A stretch of DNA of 64,000 bases from Flavobacteriaceae bacterium EG-1 (GTDB taxonomy: Bacteria > Bacteroidota > Bacteroidia > Flavobacteriales > Flavobacteriaceae). Shown here in pieces: positions 45,650 through 54,487 of the stretch. The notes beneath the pieces were generated by a model. It was not told where the DNA came from. It did no database searches and saw only the letters and a list, made by a program, of their open reading frames with translations. Every line of letters begins with the position of its first letter. Position 1 is the stretch's first letter. Position numbers and translations under genes: made by a program. The stretch spans positions 1,244,760-1,308,759 of the forward strand of contig NZ_WJPK01000001.1 of NCBI RefSeq assembly GCF_009649685.1. Direction: 5' to 3'.

Positions 45650-47890
45650 ATGCAAAAAATAATAGCATTAAAAAAGTTCATATTGGGCTTCTTTTTGGTG
45701 CTAACCATTATAGCTATTTTACTCTTACCCAATTTAAAATTCTCTTTTGATTTTAGTCAATTTTTTCCTGAAGGAGATGAAGATTTAATTTTTTATCAGG
45801 AATTTATTAATGAGTTTGGTGTTGACGATAGCTTTCTTTTAGTGGCAATAGAAAGTGAAAACACAGTTTTTAATCAAGATTTTCTTAATCGTTTCAATGA
45901 TCTAACACAAGCTTCAAAAGAAATTCCATATGTGATTGAAAACCAATCATTAACAAGCTTATTCTACCCTTTAAAAACCAGTTTTGGATATACCAAATTA
46001 CCCATAATTAGAACCACAGATTCTACAAAATATGCCACCGATTGGAAAAAAATTAAAGATGATGGACTGTTTATTAATTCGCTAATTGATAAAAATGCTA
46101 CCTCACTAGTACTTTCTTTAGAGACCGAAGATAAAATTGATTATGCTCAAAGTATAGAATTGCTAACAGCATTACGACAACTTTTAATAGCACATGGCTT
46201 TACAGATTACCATATACTAGGGCGGGCGTATTTTTATGAGGCTTTAATTGCCATGCAAAAAGAAGAGTTAATAAAAACATCCATTGCGGCTTCTATTTTA
46301 GTAGTAATCATCTTATTTCTGGTGTATAGAAGATTTTTAGTAGTTGCCATAACCATGACTTCTATAATATTAGCTTTAATATTATTTTTAGGTTTACTCG
46401 CCCTATTGGGTAAGGAATTAACCACACTAGCATCTTTTTACCCCATATTAATATTAATTGTAGGTACATCTGATGTTATTCATATTTTAGATGACTATCT
46501 CAGTAAATTAAGAGCAGGTTTAGAGAAAAATGAGGCGATGCTGCGCACACTTAAAGAAGTTGGCATTTCTACCCTACTAACTTCAGTTACAACAGCCATT
46601 GGTTTTGCATCACTGCTAACCTCAAAATCTAGTGTGGTTAGCAGTTTTGGAATTAATTCGGCCATTGGCGTTTTGGTAGCTTTCATTACCATTATTTGCT
46701 TTACCTGTACACTATTACTTCTGGTTAAAAAAGAAAAAGTATTACCAAAAAATGGTGTATCACCGAAATGGATAAATGGTCTAAATAAAGTAAACGTAAT
46801 AACCAAACGATATCACAAACCAATTTTAATACTGAGTTTGGCGTTTACAGCAATTTGTATTTTAGGAACATCGAAAGTCAATACAAACTACCAGATAAAA
46901 GAAAGCTTACCAACAGGAAGTCCAATTGCCAAAGATTTTGACTTTTTTCAAAATAATTATGGTGGATTTAGACCATTAGAAGTAGCGGTAATTACTAAGA
47001 ATCCTTACAAAATAACAGACTTTATAATAACTAAAGAAATAGAGAAGGTAGAACAATATTTAAAATCTTTAGGACCAGTACGAAATGTACAATCCGTAAA
47101 TTCCTTTTACAAAGGGTTACATAAAGCCAACAACTTAAATAAATCTGATTTTTTTGTACTTCCCGAAACGGAAAAAGCTTTTGTGAAATATAAAAGTGAA
47201 GTCAAGAAATTAGCACGAAAACCATTTACCAAATTTGTAAATGAAGATGAAACAAAATCAAGAATTACCGCCAAAGTATTAGATGTAGGTCTGGACACAC
47301 TAAATGTTGTTTACAATAAATTTTACGATTTCACAAAGAAGAATACCGATTCAACAATGGTTAAATTTAAATTAACAGGAACTGGAATCTTATTAGATAA
47401 AAATGCATTTTACGTTAAAGACAGTTTGTTGCAAGGTCTTCTTTTAGGACTATTATTGGTAGCGATAATTATGGCTTTACTATTTAAAAACCTCAAATTG
47501 TTACTCATTTCATTATTACCAAATATGTTGCCCCTACTATTTGCTGCAGCCCTTTTAGGTTTCTTAAGTATACCATTAGAAGCTACTATATCTGTAGTTT
47601 TTGCAATAGTTTTTGGTATTGCTGTTGATGACACCATTCACTTTTTGGGTCGATATAAAGTGTGTATTTCAAACGGCTTAACAAAAGAAGAGGCATTACA
47701 GGTAACTTTTACCGAAACTGGTAGGGCTTTAGTAATAACTACATTAATTCTCTTTTTTGGATTCTTGGTATTATTACTTTCTGTACACACGCCGAGTTTT
47801 ACTATAGGTTTATTAATTAGTGTCACACTTTTAACAGCTTTAATTTTAGATCTATTGCTATTACCAGTATTAATGCGAAAATTATTATAA
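45650..47890 (+). CDS. MMPL/RND-family exporter
   Basis: A 746-residue inner-membrane transporter with the RND duplication: helix 1 (about 10-30), a periplasmic loop (about 31-200), five helices (about 205-360), helix 7 (about 385-403), a second periplasmic loop and five helices (about 590-745). Charged residues in the membrane, SDVIHILDDYLSKL near 278 and GIAVDDTIHFLGRYK near 660, are the proton-relay pattern. This two-loop monomeric type exports lipids, hopanoids or sterol-like molecules in relatives; the substrate here is unknown. A DUF547 gene precedes it and the exported TPR/DUF4331 genes converge on it. Confidence 0.9.
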   Translation: MQKIIALKKFILGFFLVLTIIAILLLPNLKFSFDFSQFFPEGDEDLIFYQEFINEFGVDDSFLLVAIESENTVFNQDFLNRFNDLTQASKEIPYVIENQSLTSLFYPLKTSFGYTKLPIIRTTDSTKYATDWKKIKDDGLFINSLIDKNATSLVLSLETEDKIDYAQSIELLTALRQLLIAHGFTDYHILGRAYFYEALIAMQKEELIKTSIAASILVVIILFLVYRRFLVVAITMTSIILALILFLGLLALLGKELTTLASFYPILILIVGTSDVIHILDDYLSKLRAGLEKNEAMLRTLKEVGISTLLTSVTTAIGFASLLTSKSSVVSSFGINSAIGVLVAFITIICFTCTLLLLVKKEKVLPKNGVSPKWINGLNKVNVITKRYHKPILILSLAFTAICILGTSKVNTNYQIKESLPTGSPIAKDFDFFQNNYGGFRPLEVAVITKNPYKITDFIITKEIEKVEQYLKSLGPVRNVQSVNSFYKGLHKANNLNKSDFFVLPETEKAFVKYKSEVKKLARKPFTKFVNEDETKSRITAKVLDVGLDTLNVVYNKFYDFTKKNTDSTMVKFKLTGTGILLDKNAFYVKDSLLQGLLLGLLLVAIIMALLFKNLKLLLISLLPNMLPLLFAAALLGFLSIPLEATISVVFAIVFGIAVDDTIHFLGRYKVCISNGLTKEEALQVTFTETGRALVITTLILFFGFLVLLLSVHTPSFTIGLLISVTLLTALILDLLLLPVLMRKLL

Positions 47891-47893
47891 CAC

Positions 47894-47922
47894 AAATGTC
47901 GCATCAATATGATGCGACATTT
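47894..47922. terminator. Hairpin between convergent genes, probable terminator
   Basis: A perfect 13-bp stem, AAATGTCGCATCA / TGATGCGACATTT, with a 3-base loop, four bases after the MMPL stop. The minus strand is followed by A/T-rich DNA with an interrupted T-run, so it may serve both genes. Confidence 0.65.
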
Positions 47923-47963
47923 CCCAAAAAAAAAATCAACCTAACCTAAAAACTAAAATGGTA

Positions 47964-49241
47964 TTACAGACTTAAAATCTTACTTTCCATAAGCGGTCCT
48001 AATTCGTAAAACGCACCTGTAAGTTCTTTTTTTAATTCACTCACTTTGTCTGAATAACCAACTGCTTTATATACCTCAGCAGCTCTAAATAATATGGCTG
48101 GCTCAAATGTTTTATCTACAATGTACTGATCTATAATACTTAAAGCAATTTCATTTTCACCCATTTTTAAATATGTTTTTGCCAAAAGACTATATGCTTC
48201 TGGTGTTGGCCTATTTAAAACTTCTTGTTTAGCTAAGTGTAATGCTTTGCTATATTGCTCAGTAACATCAAGATATAATGGTATAGTATAAGCACTGTAC
48301 ATGTGATTTAATGAAGGGGTTTTAATTACTTTAAAATAGTCTTCCATAAATTCTATACGCTCTAGTTCTTCTCCCATATATTCCGCTATTTCCGATTGTA
48401 AAAGCACATAATCTGGAGACTTATTATTTTTTACGACGGCGTTAAGAATACGTAATGCCTCTTTAGGTTTATGCTCATAAGAAAAAACTATCCAAGCTAT
48501 TCCCTTTTTTGCGTAAGCATTGCTAGAATCTAATTGTAAAGTTTTAATATAATGGTCGTACGAATCTTTAATTCGTCCGGCATGTCCGTAATAATCTGCA
48601 ATATTTGAATATGACCAAATTCTTAATCCTATATTTTTAGAGTCTTCTGCTTTCGCCATAGCTTTTTCCATAAACCGAATGGTTGTTTCTAAATCACCCT
48701 TATAATCATTCCATTTTGCCACCCGAATTAAGTAGCCAAAACTCGATATGTTTTCGGTACTATCTAAATATTTTTTAGCAACATCGTAGTTACCAAGTTC
48801 CATATGAATATCAAATAATAATGCTTGTGATTCCTTTACCCCACTTCCGATATAACTAGCAGAATCTGCTAATACCAATGCCTCATTAAATCGATGTTGT
48901 GAAATATAATTTCTTGCTAGTGCCCTTAAATATCCTGCTTTACCAATATTGGCCACTTCAACAGCTTTTTTAAGTGCCTTTTCAGCTTTCTTCAAAAATT
49001 TAATATCACCCGTATTTTTGAAGTACCTATTATATTCACCAGCAACAACTCCAAAACTTAAGAGTTGCGAACTATCGGGCTTAATTTTATTATTCCAAAT
49101 CTCGAAATACTTTGAAGAAGTATCTTTTTTGCTCACAGTTAAATACTTATCGTAGTCGGATGGATTTGTGATATTAATTACAGGCTCTGTTTTACAGGAT
49201 AGTAATAGAACTAAGGAAAATGATAACAAGACAAATTTCAT
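47964..49241 (-). CDS. TPR-repeat lipoprotein
   Basis: A 425-residue lipoprotein (lipobox LLSC, Cys16). After a short linker, helical TPR-like pairs fill the chain, for example AEKALKKAVEVANIG near 87, RFNEALVLADSASYIG near 115, YDHYIKTLQLDSSNAYAKKG near 235 and PEAYSLLAKTYLKMGENEIA near 355. TPR arrays bind partner proteins; the partner may be one of the DUF4331 proteins encoded next to it, but that is inference. It is the last gene of a three-gene minus-strand run. Confidence 0.82.
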   Translation of the reverse strand: MKFVLLSFSLVLLLSCKTEPVINITNPSDYDKYLTVSKKDTSSKYFEIWNNKIKPDSSQLLSFGVVAGEYNRYFKNTGDIKFLKKAEKALKKAVEVANIGKAGYLRALARNYISQHRFNEALVLADSASYIGSGVKESQALLFDIHMELGNYDVAKKYLDSTENISSFGYLIRVAKWNDYKGDLETTIRFMEKAMAKAEDSKNIGLRIWSYSNIADYYGHAGRIKDSYDHYIKTLQLDSSNAYAKKGIAWIVFSYEHKPKEALRILNAVVKNNKSPDYVLLQSEIAEYMGEELERIEFMEDYFKVIKTPSLNHMYSAYTIPLYLDVTEQYSKALHLAKQEVLNRPTPEAYSLLAKTYLKMGENEIALSIIDQYIVDKTFEPAILFRAAEVYKAVGYSDKVSELKKELTGAFYELGPLMESKILSL

Positions 49242-49326
49242 ATTCTTTTAATTTAGTTAGAGTTGATAATTTAAAATAAGGGAGGATATTTTTCAATCCT
49301 CCCTATATGCTCCCTTTTTCATAGAC

Positions 49327-50094
49327 TTATTCAGGAGCTCCCAAATAAGGGAAGCTTGTGGCAATATCTGCAGAAAGACTAACTCCATCTGAGGTTAAAC
49401 GCGGTAGGTTTCCACCATTACCATCATCTTGACCACTAAAGCGCTCACCATCCATTCCTCCAAAAAGAAGAATTAAAGAAACATCGATAACATCATCTTG
49501 AGGAGTTCTTCCGGTTAAGGCTACTTCATCACCATCAGGAACTAAAATACTTCCATCATTATTATTATCAGTACCAGGGTTAAAATAAGTAGTAGGTAAA
49601 TCAGGAGCTACTTCTAGAACATCAGCAGCCAAATACCCAGTAAGTGTGGCAGCGTCTAATCCTAAAATATTATTCTCATAATTAACATCCTCAGGATCAA
49701 GCCCTAACAAACCAGCATATACGTCATGATATTGTTCCAATCGAGCTTCAAAACCTGCTTGAAAAATGGCGGCCATTTCTGAAGGAATAGAAACATTATG
49801 TGCATCTTTAACACTGGGTTGCCCATCAATATCAAAACTTAAAACTGTATTAATTCCAGGTCGCCCCATAAAATCTACTTGCGAATAAGTACCTGAGAAA
49901 TCTGGTTCCATATTTTGCATATCTTCACATGGTGTACAAGAACCACCGCAATCAACAGCTGTCTCCATACCATTCATTATTCCATCATCACAAGTAGCAG
50001 TGGGCATAATCTCCATTCCGTTATCGTCTTCCGAACATGCAGTAAAAGCAAACATTGCTACTGCAGATAACACTATATATTTAGTAATCTTCAT
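49327..50094 (-). CDS. DUF4331-type lipoprotein, C-terminal half of the family
   Basis: A 255-residue lipoprotein (lipobox FTAC, Cys20). A short Cys-rich segment (TCDDGIMNGMETAVDCGGSC, about 34-53, then CEDM) precedes a region with the late DUF4331 motifs: MGRPGINTV near 77, FLxTDP-like YFNPGTDNNNDGSIL near 170 and GRTPQDDVIDVSLILLFGG near 195. Together with the gene 22 bases upstream it covers a whole DUF4331 protein. Function unknown; the domain is found in secreted proteins and may bind calcium through its acidic loops. Confidence 0.82.
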   Translation of the reverse strand: MKITKYIVLSAVAMFAFTACSEDDNGMEIMPTATCDDGIMNGMETAVDCGGSCTPCEDMQNMEPDFSGTYSQVDFMGRPGINTVLSFDIDGQPSVKDAHNVSIPSEMAAIFQAGFEARLEQYHDVYAGLLGLDPEDVNYENNILGLDAATLTGYLAADVLEVAPDLPTTYFNPGTDNNNDGSILVPDGDEVALTGRTPQDDVIDVSLILLFGGMDGERFSGQDDGNGGNLPRLTSDGVSLSADIATSFPYLGAPE

Positions 50095-50116
50095 CTTTTT
50101 AATTTTAAAATTGTAA

Positions 50117-50797
50117 TTATTGTTTTCTGTTAGTTGTTACCCAAGTTTTATAAACCGTTAGGCCTAGAGCATTTTGCCCTGTTGTTGTACCTAACATGGC
50201 ATTGGGTATTTCAATCACCAAAGACATTGTATTTGTACCGTCAAATGGGTCTGAAGCTTCTTCAGGAGGCAAGAATCCTTCTGGTGCTTCTCCACCTATT
50301 ACTTTGTTAAACTGAAAAAAGTCAAAGAAAAAAGCATCTTGTCGAGGTCCTGCAAATAAAGAAACTCCATCATTAGTAGTTTCCACTATTGCTGTTTCTG
50401 CAGAAATCTCAACCTCACCAAGCGGGTAATCAGTAAGTACTGTACCATTTAATCCGGTTTCTGATGGTGCATAAGGACCAAAAAAATACATCATACCATT
50501 TCTAGGAATGGCTTGAATTACTAAATCTTCAATTAAATCATTATCGGTATCGATATTAATTTCGGTTAAAACATCTTCATCAAATGTTCCAAATGCTAAA
50601 TCTGGAAGGATATTAGACTGAAGGTCCACTGCAAATACAGTATTACTAGAACCTTCAGTTGGTTCAAATGCATAAAAATCTGCTATATCTGCAGACGTAC
50701 CTGTTGTTGATGGAGCATCAATATGATCTGCTGCGATCAATATTACCCCTAAAACTGTCAGAATAGACAGTCCAATTAAAAGCTTACTTTTTTTCAT
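50117..50797 (-). CDS. DUF4331 family protein, N-terminal half of the family
   Basis: A 226-residue exported protein (signal about 1-23). It has the DUF4331 opening, AADHIDAPSTTGTSADIADFYAF (about 22-44, read in parts), then FAGPRQDAFFFDFFQF near 153 and TMSLVIEIPNAML near 193, and stops at VYKTWVTTNRKQ where one-piece homologues continue with the GRP...NDDVID half. That second half is encoded by the next gene after 22 bases. The protein ends cleanly without a frameshift scar that I can see, so this looks like a stable gene split rather than a broken gene. Confidence 0.85.
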   Translation of the reverse strand: MKKSKLLIGLSILTVLGVILIAADHIDAPSTTGTSADIADFYAFEPTEGSSNTVFAVDLQSNILPDLAFGTFDEDVLTEINIDTDNDLIEDLVIQAIPRNGMMYFFGPYAPSETGLNGTVLTDYPLGEVEISAETAIVETTNDGVSLFAGPRQDAFFFDFFQFNKVIGGEAPEGFLPPEEASDPFDGTNTMSLVIEIPNAMLGTTTGQNALGLTVYKTWVTTNRKQ

Positions 50798-50967
50798 AAT
50801 ACAATTTTTAGATTAAATATTCATCTTTACCTACGCAGTAAATATCTAGGGGTTCATTTTTTGGTAAACAAAAAGAAAATAATTTCAAACGACATGCATT
50901 TCTAAGACAACTAATGCTATTAAACTGACTCAAATTACTTTATCTTGCAGTCTTTAATAAAGTAAGT

Positions 50968-52161
50968 ATGAACCCTTCGGCGTCTGGTTGGATAGACAAA
51001 TACGGTCATCTTGTTAAGGATAACCTTGACATTTATGATGATTTTCGTGAGTTATATGTCGACTTAAAAAAAACTGGATTTGTTTATGGGATCAATGTAA
51101 AAACACCAAATTTTATTGTTCCCGAGCATACATTATCAGAAGATGAGATTGCTAAAATAAACTTACTTACTTCATTATTTTTTACCTATAAAATTGAAAC
51201 TAAAAATTCAGATTTCAACTCTTTTCTAGAAAGTGTTTTAAGGTTTTATGACCAACTAGAAGTTAGTGGACTAACTTTTTTAAGTAAGCTATTTTCAGGA
51301 AATAAAACATCAACTAAGCTTGAAAAACTTATTGAATCTAGGGTGTACTTAGAAGATAATATGTTGAGTAAGACATTTAATAGTATCATCACAAATTCCT
51401 TATTATTTATTGATGTATTAACCTATAAATATCATCTTACCAATATAAAAGGAACAAAAGAGCATGCTCAATTACTAGAGTTTTTGACTATCAATACTAC
51501 TTACTACGCACTAAATTCTAAGGAAATTAATAAAAGTGATGAGCGCCTAGCACAACTTTTTGAAGCATCATTAACATTTGTAGATTTTGAAAAGCAAACT
51601 TTTGATGGCACCTATCGCGAAAAGTTAGTTACAAATAAATCGGAATGGGAAAATCGTTATTTCTTAGATATTGCTTGCCTAACAGTTTGGGAAGACCAAA
51701 CTTTCGAATACCAAGAATCTGAATTTATTCACGGTATAGGAAGAGATTTAAAAATACCTGAAGTTTCAATAAAGCGCGCCTTAGTTGAAATCACCGATTT
51801 TTTTGCTAAAAATGCGCATATCGTTCCCTTTTTAAAAGACAACAATTTAGCCGTGCAGTTTTATGAAAGTATGGCCAAAGTTGTAGACAAACTTATTTCT
51901 AGAAATAGCAAACGTTTAAAAAAAGAACTCTTAGAAAGCAAAGAACTGGTAGCACTCTTAACAAAATCTACAATTAAAGATTTAGATGAAGAAGAGAAAA
52001 AAAAGGTGCAAAATCAATTGATAGATATATTTAAAAGCATACCTTCGCTAGCAATATTTCTTTTACCGGGGGGCGCAGTTTTATTACCAATTTTTATTAA
52101 ATTAATTCCTAAATTACTTCCCTCCGCTTTTGATGACAATAGAGTTGACAAAACAAAGTAA
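50968..52161 (+). CDS. LETM1-related protein
   Basis: A 397-residue protein, mostly helical and charged. Only the C-terminal 45 residues give a clear match: IPSLAIFLLPGGAVLLPIFIKLIPKLLPSAF (about 356-386, read in parts) resembles the membrane/ribosome-binding LETM1 core, which has led flavobacterial homologues to be named LETM1-related, biofilm-associated proteins. The hydrophobic stretch suggests membrane contact. The gene is divergent from the DUF4331 pair (170-base gap). The specific role is unknown. Confidence 0.75.
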   Translation: MNPSASGWIDKYGHLVKDNLDIYDDFRELYVDLKKTGFVYGINVKTPNFIVPEHTLSEDEIAKINLLTSLFFTYKIETKNSDFNSFLESVLRFYDQLEVSGLTFLSKLFSGNKTSTKLEKLIESRVYLEDNMLSKTFNSIITNSLLFIDVLTYKYHLTNIKGTKEHAQLLEFLTINTTYYALNSKEINKSDERLAQLFEASLTFVDFEKQTFDGTYREKLVTNKSEWENRYFLDIACLTVWEDQTFEYQESEFIHGIGRDLKIPEVSIKRALVEITDFFAKNAHIVPFLKDNNLAVQFYESMAKVVDKLISRNSKRLKKELLESKELVALLTKSTIKDLDEEEKKKVQNQLIDIFKSIPSLAIFLLPGGAVLLPIFIKLIPKLLPSAFDDNRVDKTK

Positions 52162-52236
52162 ATGGTTGATCCTGAGCGATATAAGTAAAATCTATACCGC
52201 TTTTTAAAATATTGTGATCCAATACATTAAAACACG

Positions 52237-52992
52237 TTATGCCAACCAAAGCTTAAAGTCTCTAACACGGTCTCTACTCACAATAATTTCTTGCTCATTA
52301 AAGTGATTTAATTTGATTTTCAACCTTGAATTTGAGTAAGTTATAATGTCTTTTATGTGATCTACATTTACATAAAATTTTCGACTTACTCTAAAAAATT
52401 TTTGTGGAGACAATTCATTTTCAAGACTTTCGAGTGTAGTATCTAACAAATAATTTCGAATCTCAATTGTTGCGGCATAGGTACCTTTATTCTCACTATA
52501 AAAACATTCAACCTCATCTGCATTTATAATTTTTAAGTGCTGCCCTACTCTCGCTGTAAATCGTTTTTTATATTCTCGCTCAATTGGGTTAACAAGTAGT
52601 TTTTTAATATCATCAAAATCTAGACTTAATTTGGTAGCTGTTGGTCGTAATTCTTTATACTTTTTTACTGCTTTTTCTAAGTCTTCATCATCAATTGGTT
52701 TCAATAAATAGTCGATGCTATTTAATTTAAATGCTTGCAAAGCATATTCGTCATAAGCTGTTGTAAATATTATGGAGCTTTTGACTTCAACAGCATCAAA
52801 AATTTCAAATGAAAGACCATCTGACAATTGAATATCTAGAAATATTAAATCTGGGTGCTCATTTTGTTCAAACCATAAAATAGATTCTGCTACAGAATGT
52901 AGCATTACAGACACATTGACATCCAATTCTGCCAAAAGCCTAGACAATCTTCGAGCAGCAGGTTTTTCGTCTTCAATAACAATTACTTTCAT
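52237..52992 (-). CDS. LytTR-family response regulator
   Basis: A 251-residue regulator. The receiver domain (1-120) has the phospho-acceptor Asp53 in LIFLDIQLSDG, with the late Lys in YLLKPIDDEDL near 98. A LytTR DNA-binding domain covers about 145-251 (FTARVGQHLKIINADEVECF, FFRVSRKFYVNVDHI, INDEXED parts read separately). It is the last gene of the 2TM cluster, with its matching LytS-type kinase five genes upstream on the same strand, so the two form a two-component pair separated by four 2TM genes. Confidence 0.93.
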   Translation of the reverse strand: MKVIVIEDEKPAARRLSRLLAELDVNVSVMLHSVAESILWFEQNEHPDLIFLDIQLSDGLSFEIFDAVEVKSSIIFTTAYDEYALQAFKLNSIDYLLKPIDDEDLEKAVKKYKELRPTATKLSLDFDDIKKLLVNPIEREYKKRFTARVGQHLKIINADEVECFYSENKGTYAATIEIRNYLLDTTLESLENELSPQKFFRVSRKFYVNVDHIKDIITYSNSRLKIKLNHFNEQEIIVSRDRVRDFKLWLA

Positions 52993-53012
52993 CTTTCAAA
53001 GATACTTCTTGG

Positions 53013-53366
53013 TTAGTCCTTAATATTTTCCTCTTCGTTCATAAACTTTTGTAGTTGGCGTTCTTCCCAATTTTTTAAAAATTTTGGTGTATATTCTTTA
53101 ATTGGTTTAGACTTCATTACAAAAACGTGAAAGGCATGTACTCCTAGTACTATTCCCCAAATTACAGGTGTACCAATAATATTCCAATCTAACCACTGAA
53201 AAAATCCTTCATCTGTAATACCCTGTTCAGCAAAAAAATCGTATGCTCTAAATTTAAAAATCAGCAATAGAATATTAGCTATAACAAAAATCCTCAAGTG
53301 TTTATAAAACTTCTTTATTTGCTTTACTCGTAGTTCCGCTCTCCTTAGTTTTTCTAGGTGATCCAT
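53013..53366 (-). CDS. 2TM-domain membrane protein (fourth stand-alone copy)
   Basis: A 117-residue protein of the 2TM family: a basic helix with VKQIKKFYKHLRIF near 14-27, two membrane segments (about 26-42 and 65-84) and the C-terminal signature NWEERQLQKFMNEE near 100-113. It has a 10-residue insertion before the signature (SKPIKEYTPKFLK) and lacks the GK of its neighbours. It lies 43 bases after the previous 2TM gene and 20 bases before the LytTR regulator gene. Confidence 0.85.
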   Translation of the reverse strand: MDHLEKLRRAELRVKQIKKFYKHLRIFVIANILLLIFKFRAYDFFAEQGITDEGFFQWLDWNIIGTPVIWGIVLGVHAFHVFVMKSKPIKEYTPKFLKNWEERQLQKFMNEEENIKD

Positions 53367-53409
53367 TTTATTTGTTCTTTAAAATGAAATTATTCTAATA
53401 CTGTTACTA

Positions 53410-53733
53410 TTAGATATATTTCGTTGTTGTTTGCTTCTGTTCTGCAATATGTTTTGAAATCTGTCTTTCTTCCCAATTCTTACCAAACAAGATTCTTTTT
53501 TCAAACACTCGTAAGTATTCGATATAAACGATAACCGTAAATACAATTGGTGTAAATAGAAATATTAAAATGGGCACCTTGGCATAAGGTTCATCATTTA
53601 TAAAAATTAAAACAGCCATGCCCACCATAAAGATTGATCCTATAACGGAGGTGGTTAAAAAAGTATAGAATTTTTTAATTTCCTTTACTTTCGCTATTGC
53701 ATCTGTACGCTTTATGTATTTATTTGCTATCAT
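53410..53733 (-). CDS. 2TM-domain membrane protein (third stand-alone copy)
   Basis: A 107-residue 2TM protein: VKEIKKFYTFLTTSVIG near 15-31, two hydrophobic segments (about 29-47 and 54-73), and the signature LFGKNWEERQISKHIAEQ near 81-98. It is the most divergent in its membrane part: the WGIGL segment of the other copies is replaced by PIVFTVIVYIEYL. Its start overlaps the stop of the preceding 2TM gene by one base. Confidence 0.82.
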   Translation of the reverse strand: MIANKYIKRTDAIAKVKEIKKFYTFLTTSVIGSIFMVGMAVLIFINDEPYAKVPILIFLFTPIVFTVIVYIEYLRVFEKRILFGKNWEERQISKHIAEQKQTTTKYI

Positions 53734-54071
53734 TACCTAAATCTTTCGATACGTTCTTTTTCTTGTTGCATGTATTTTTGAATTTGTTTCTCTTCCCAAT
53801 CTTTACCAAATAAAGATACTAGAGAGAATACTTTTACGGCATGAAATGCTAAGCCTATTCCCCAGAAAATCCAAATAGCGAAAGTTCCAAAATCAAAAAA
53901 CGCCTCTGCAAAACTTTCTCCTGCTGCTAGATTTCGAATAATTTTAGAAATACTTATAAATAAATTTACTCCTAAATACGAAGCCAAATGCCAATAGAAT
54001 CCTTTTAACTCGGCAATACGTTTTTTAGCTCTATTTAATTTTTTACGATCTGCTCTTGTTTTTATTTCCAT
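53733..54071 (-). CDS. 2TM-domain membrane protein (second stand-alone copy)
   Basis: A 112-residue 2TM protein: RIAELKGFYWHLASYLGVN near 18-36, membrane segments about 24-45 and 62-82 with FWGIGLAFHAVKVF, and the signature LFGKDWEEKQIQKYMQQEK near 88-106. It overlaps the preceding 2TM gene by 10 bases, indicating translational coupling. Confidence 0.87.
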   Translation of the reverse strand: MEIKTRADRKKLNRAKKRIAELKGFYWHLASYLGVNLFISISKIIRNLAAGESFAEAFFDFGTFAIWIFWGIGLAFHAVKVFSLVSLFGKDWEEKQIQKYMQQEKERIERFR

Positions 54072-54364
54072 CGGTTTGCCTCTTTATCTTCATTCATTAA
54101 TTCTTTTATTTTACGCTCTTCCCAACCTTTACCAAGAAAAGGATCTGATCCAAACACTTTTATTGCATTAAAAATTATTCCGATTCCCCAACCAAATGCA
54201 GCCCACAAAAACCAAGGGTAATTCCATTGATCGGTATAATAATTAATTCCTGCTAACATGGCAATTACAAGTACGTATGAGATAATGTTAGAATAAAACT
54301 TCTTTAATTCATCTACGCGCTCTTGAGCTCTTAAATACTTACTTTCTTTATCTGAATAGTCCAT
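54062..54364 (-). CDS. 2TM-domain membrane protein (first stand-alone copy)
   Basis: A 100-residue 2TM protein: RVDELKKFYSNIISYVLV near 16-33, segments about 26-42 and 50-68 with GWGIGIIFNAIKVFG, and the signature FLGKGWEERKIKELMNED near 76-93. It is the copy closest in sequence to the 2TM domain at the end of the kinase encoded upstream (both have FYxNxISY, GWGIGxI and GKGWEERKIK), which points to recent common origin. A 123-base gap separates it from the kinase gene. Confidence 0.88.
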   Translation of the reverse strand: MDYSDKESKYLRAQERVDELKKFYSNIISYVLVIAMLAGINYYTDQWNYPWFLWAAFGWGIGIIFNAIKVFGSDPFLGKGWEERKIKELMNEDKEANRWK

Positions 54365-54487
54365 AGTGCTTTTATTATTTGTTTCTCCAAATCTCTAATA
54401 ATTAAGGGCAATATTTAAATATACTTTTCTGAATTGTTGTTTTCTATGGATGGATTGTAAATTCCATTAATTATTGCTTTACTGCAC

